Origin: JBBDRJ01 sp963766295 | Lineage (GTDB): Bacteria; Actinomycetota; JAICYB01 | Direction of reading: 5' to 3' | DNA length: 64,000 bases | Assembly: GCA_963766295.1 (NCBI GenBank) | Contig: CAVXYW010000001.1 | Coordinates: 310,001 to 374,000 of the forward strand | Part shown: in pieces, positions 62,786 to 64,000 of the stretch | How the letters are laid out: each line of letters begins with the position of its first letter | Numbering within the stretch: the first letter of the stretch is position 1 | The notes under the pieces: model-generated | What the model saw: only the letters and a program-made list of their open reading frames with translations | Database searches by the model: none | Told to the model about the DNA's origin: nothing | Translations under genes and position numbers: made by a program

Positions 62786-64000
62786 ATGCCGAACCCCGTA
62801 GACCCCTATAGCGACCGCTACGCTCTACGCGCTGCGGGCATGACCGGTTCGGAGATCCGGGCTCTGTTCTCCGTGCTCGAGCGCCCGGAAATCATCTCGC
62901 TGGCCGGGGGGAACACCGACACCGACATCGTGGCCCATCGGGTCGTCGACTGCGTAAGAGCGGTGCTCGAAAAGGATTCACGTGCGGCGCTGGGTTATGG
63001 CGCGGCCGGAGGGCACCTCGTTCTGCGCGAGCAGCTGTGCCGTCTCATGGCCACCCAGAACATCGAGGCCGAACCACACCAGCTCGTCGTGACCAACGGC
63101 GCCCAGCAAGCGCTCGAGTTCATGGCGAAAGTCTTCTGCGAGCCCGGCGATCTGATCCTGACCGAGGCACCCACCTATGTGGGAGCGCTAGGCGCCTTCA
63201 CATCGTTTCAGGCCGAGATGCAATCGGTGGAAACGGACGAGCACGGCATCATCCCCTCCTCGCTCTCCGAAAAGCTGGACGAGCTGGCGGCCGCGGGACG
63301 GCGCGCCAAGTTCCTCTACCTCGTTCCCACGTTCCAGAACCCGAGCGGCTACACACTCTCGGCGGAGCGTCGGCCGCAGGTCATCGAGATCTGCCAGCGC
63401 AGCGATGTCCTCATCGTCGAGGACGACCCGTACGCACAGATCCGTTTCGAAGGTGAGCCCGTTCCTCCACTACGCGCGTTGACCGACGAAGGGATCATCT
63501 ACCTCGGCACGCTTTCGAAGGTCTTCTCGCCCGGCATCCGCACAGGCTGGGTCCTCGCACCGGAGCACGTTCGCGAACGGCTCGTGCTTGCGAAGGAAGC
63601 GGCCGACCTGTGCTCTTCACCCTTCACTCAGCTCGTGGCAGCCGAATACTTGAGCTCTCCGCACATCGAGGAGGATCTCGAGATCGTCCGGAAGACATAC
63701 AAAGAGCGTCGTGATGCGATGCTCGATGCGATCGAGGTTCGCTTTCCTTCCGAGGCGCGCGTTACCGTGCCGGAAGGTGGACTCTTCTTGTGGCTCACAC
63801 TTCCCAAGCCGATCGATACGCAACGGATGCTCGCGCGCGCTCTCGACGAAGGCGTTGCGTACGTGCCCGGGACGGCGTTCTATCCGCGCAAGAAGGACGG
63901 GCGGACATCGATGCGTCTGAACTTCTCATACCCATCCGTCTCCAATATCGAAGAGGGGATCCGCCGTCTCGGCTCCGTCGTTAACGACGAGCTCGAGCTC
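62786..64000 (+). CDS. PLP-dependent aminotransferase, partial
   Basis: Open at the right edge: 405 codons from ATG 62786 with no stop. A fold-type I aminotransferase of the KAT/2-aminoadipate group, with a standard N-terminus and no GntR domain. It has SLAGGNTDTD, GYGAAGGHLVLREQL, TNGAQQALEFMAKVFCEPGD, PTFQNPSGYTLS, VEDDPYAQIRF (Asp near PLP) and TLSKVFSPGIRTGWV (PLP Lys). Substrate unknown. Confidence 0.9.
   Translation, partial: MPNPVDPYSDRYALRAAGMTGSEIRALFSVLERPEIISLAGGNTDTDIVAHRVVDCVRAVLEKDSRAALGYGAAGGHLVLREQLCRLMATQNIEAEPHQLVVTNGAQQALEFMAKVFCEPGDLILTEAPTYVGALGAFTSFQAEMQSVETDEHGIIPSSLSEKLDELAAAGRRAKFLYLVPTFQNPSGYTLSAERRPQVIEICQRSDVLIVEDDPYAQIRFEGEPVPPLRALTDEGIIYLGTLSKVFSPGIRTGWVLAPEHVRERLVLAKEAADLCSSPFTQLVAAEYLSSPHIEEDLEIVRKTYKERRDAMLDAIEVRFPSEARVTVPEGGLFLWLTLPKPIDTQRMLARALDEGVAYVPGTAFYPRKKDGRTSMRLNFSYPSVSNIEEGIRRLGSVVNDELEL

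Overview
The window is a gene-dense, GC-rich bacterial chromosome segment from an actinobacterium (phylum Actinomycetota), probably an uncultivated or deep-branching lineage. Three things point there. First, gene order matches the Mycobacterium chromosome in two blocks: ino1, PadR regulator, DUF5318 protein and rpsF/ssb/rpsR/rplI/dnaB in one, and CCA transferase, Nudix, DUF6049, MurJ, pseudokinase, trxB, trxA and CwlM in the other. Second, the families are actinobacterial: HspR in the dnaK operon, a mycothiol-type DinB-like protein, an F420-type luciferase-like oxidoreductase and a cyclase fused to an alpha/beta hydrolase. Third, PHO boxes are 7-bp GTTCA units on an 11-bp period. I cannot name the genus. 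No CRISPR array, prophage, IS element or rRNA gene was seen.

Layout. 1-13.8 kb is a purine biosynthesis cluster on the minus strand (purA, purD, purE, an HxlR regulator, purB, a HAD phosphatase, then purC-purS-purQ-purL, a lipoprotein and purF), broken by a plus-strand trio (degenerate hydrolase-cyclase, SRPBCC protein, DinB-like protein). 13.9-24.8 kb is a phosphate island: sensor kinase and response regulator behind a PHO box, pstSCAB behind a second PHO box, a tyrosine phosphatase, phoU, a DUF47/Pit pair and a Ppx/GppA enzyme. 25.2-29.2 kb is the operon dnaK-grpE-dnaJ-hspR with overlapping CIRCE and HAIR-like operators. 29.2-33.4 kb holds a DUF192 lipoprotein, a UDG-like protein, a heavily frameshifted Fe-S oxidoreductase, dcd and tRNA-Gly(CCC). 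34-38.4 kb is the dnaB/rplI/rpsR/rpsF/ssb block with long inverted repeats between rpsF and ssb. 38.6-42.3 kb has two paralogous LPXTG proteins with strong terminators, a third secreted protein and two unknown membrane proteins. 42.3-46.5 kb has DUF5318, PadR with a perfect 27-bp palindrome, ino1, and an A-B-A-B array of ZU5-like and small CxC membrane proteins. 46.5-64 kb carries an LLM oxidoreductase, CCA transferase, pilT, a deacetylase, DedA, Nudix, TSUP, DUF6049, MurJ, DegV, a pseudokinase with a discoidin-like ectodomain, trxB, a SprT-like protein, an enolase-superfamily enzyme, trxA, a CwlM-like protein and a partial aminotransferase.

How it fits together. The pur genes cover much of the route from PRPP to AMP, and many overlap by 4 bp (translational coupling). 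The Pho genes form one sensing, uptake and polyphosphate unit. The MurJ, pseudokinase and CwlM genes match the mycobacterial cell-wall control block, except that the pseudokinase is a separate gene here.

Data quality. purF and purL each carry one apparent 1-base insertion, dnaK carries five, and the Fe-S oxidoreductase about twenty, while genes between them are intact. The frames are otherwise conserved, so unpolished sequence is more likely than real decay. The best candidates for something undescribed are the A-B-A-B array at 44.6-46.5 kb, the paired LPXTG proteins, and the structured rpsF-ssb spacer.
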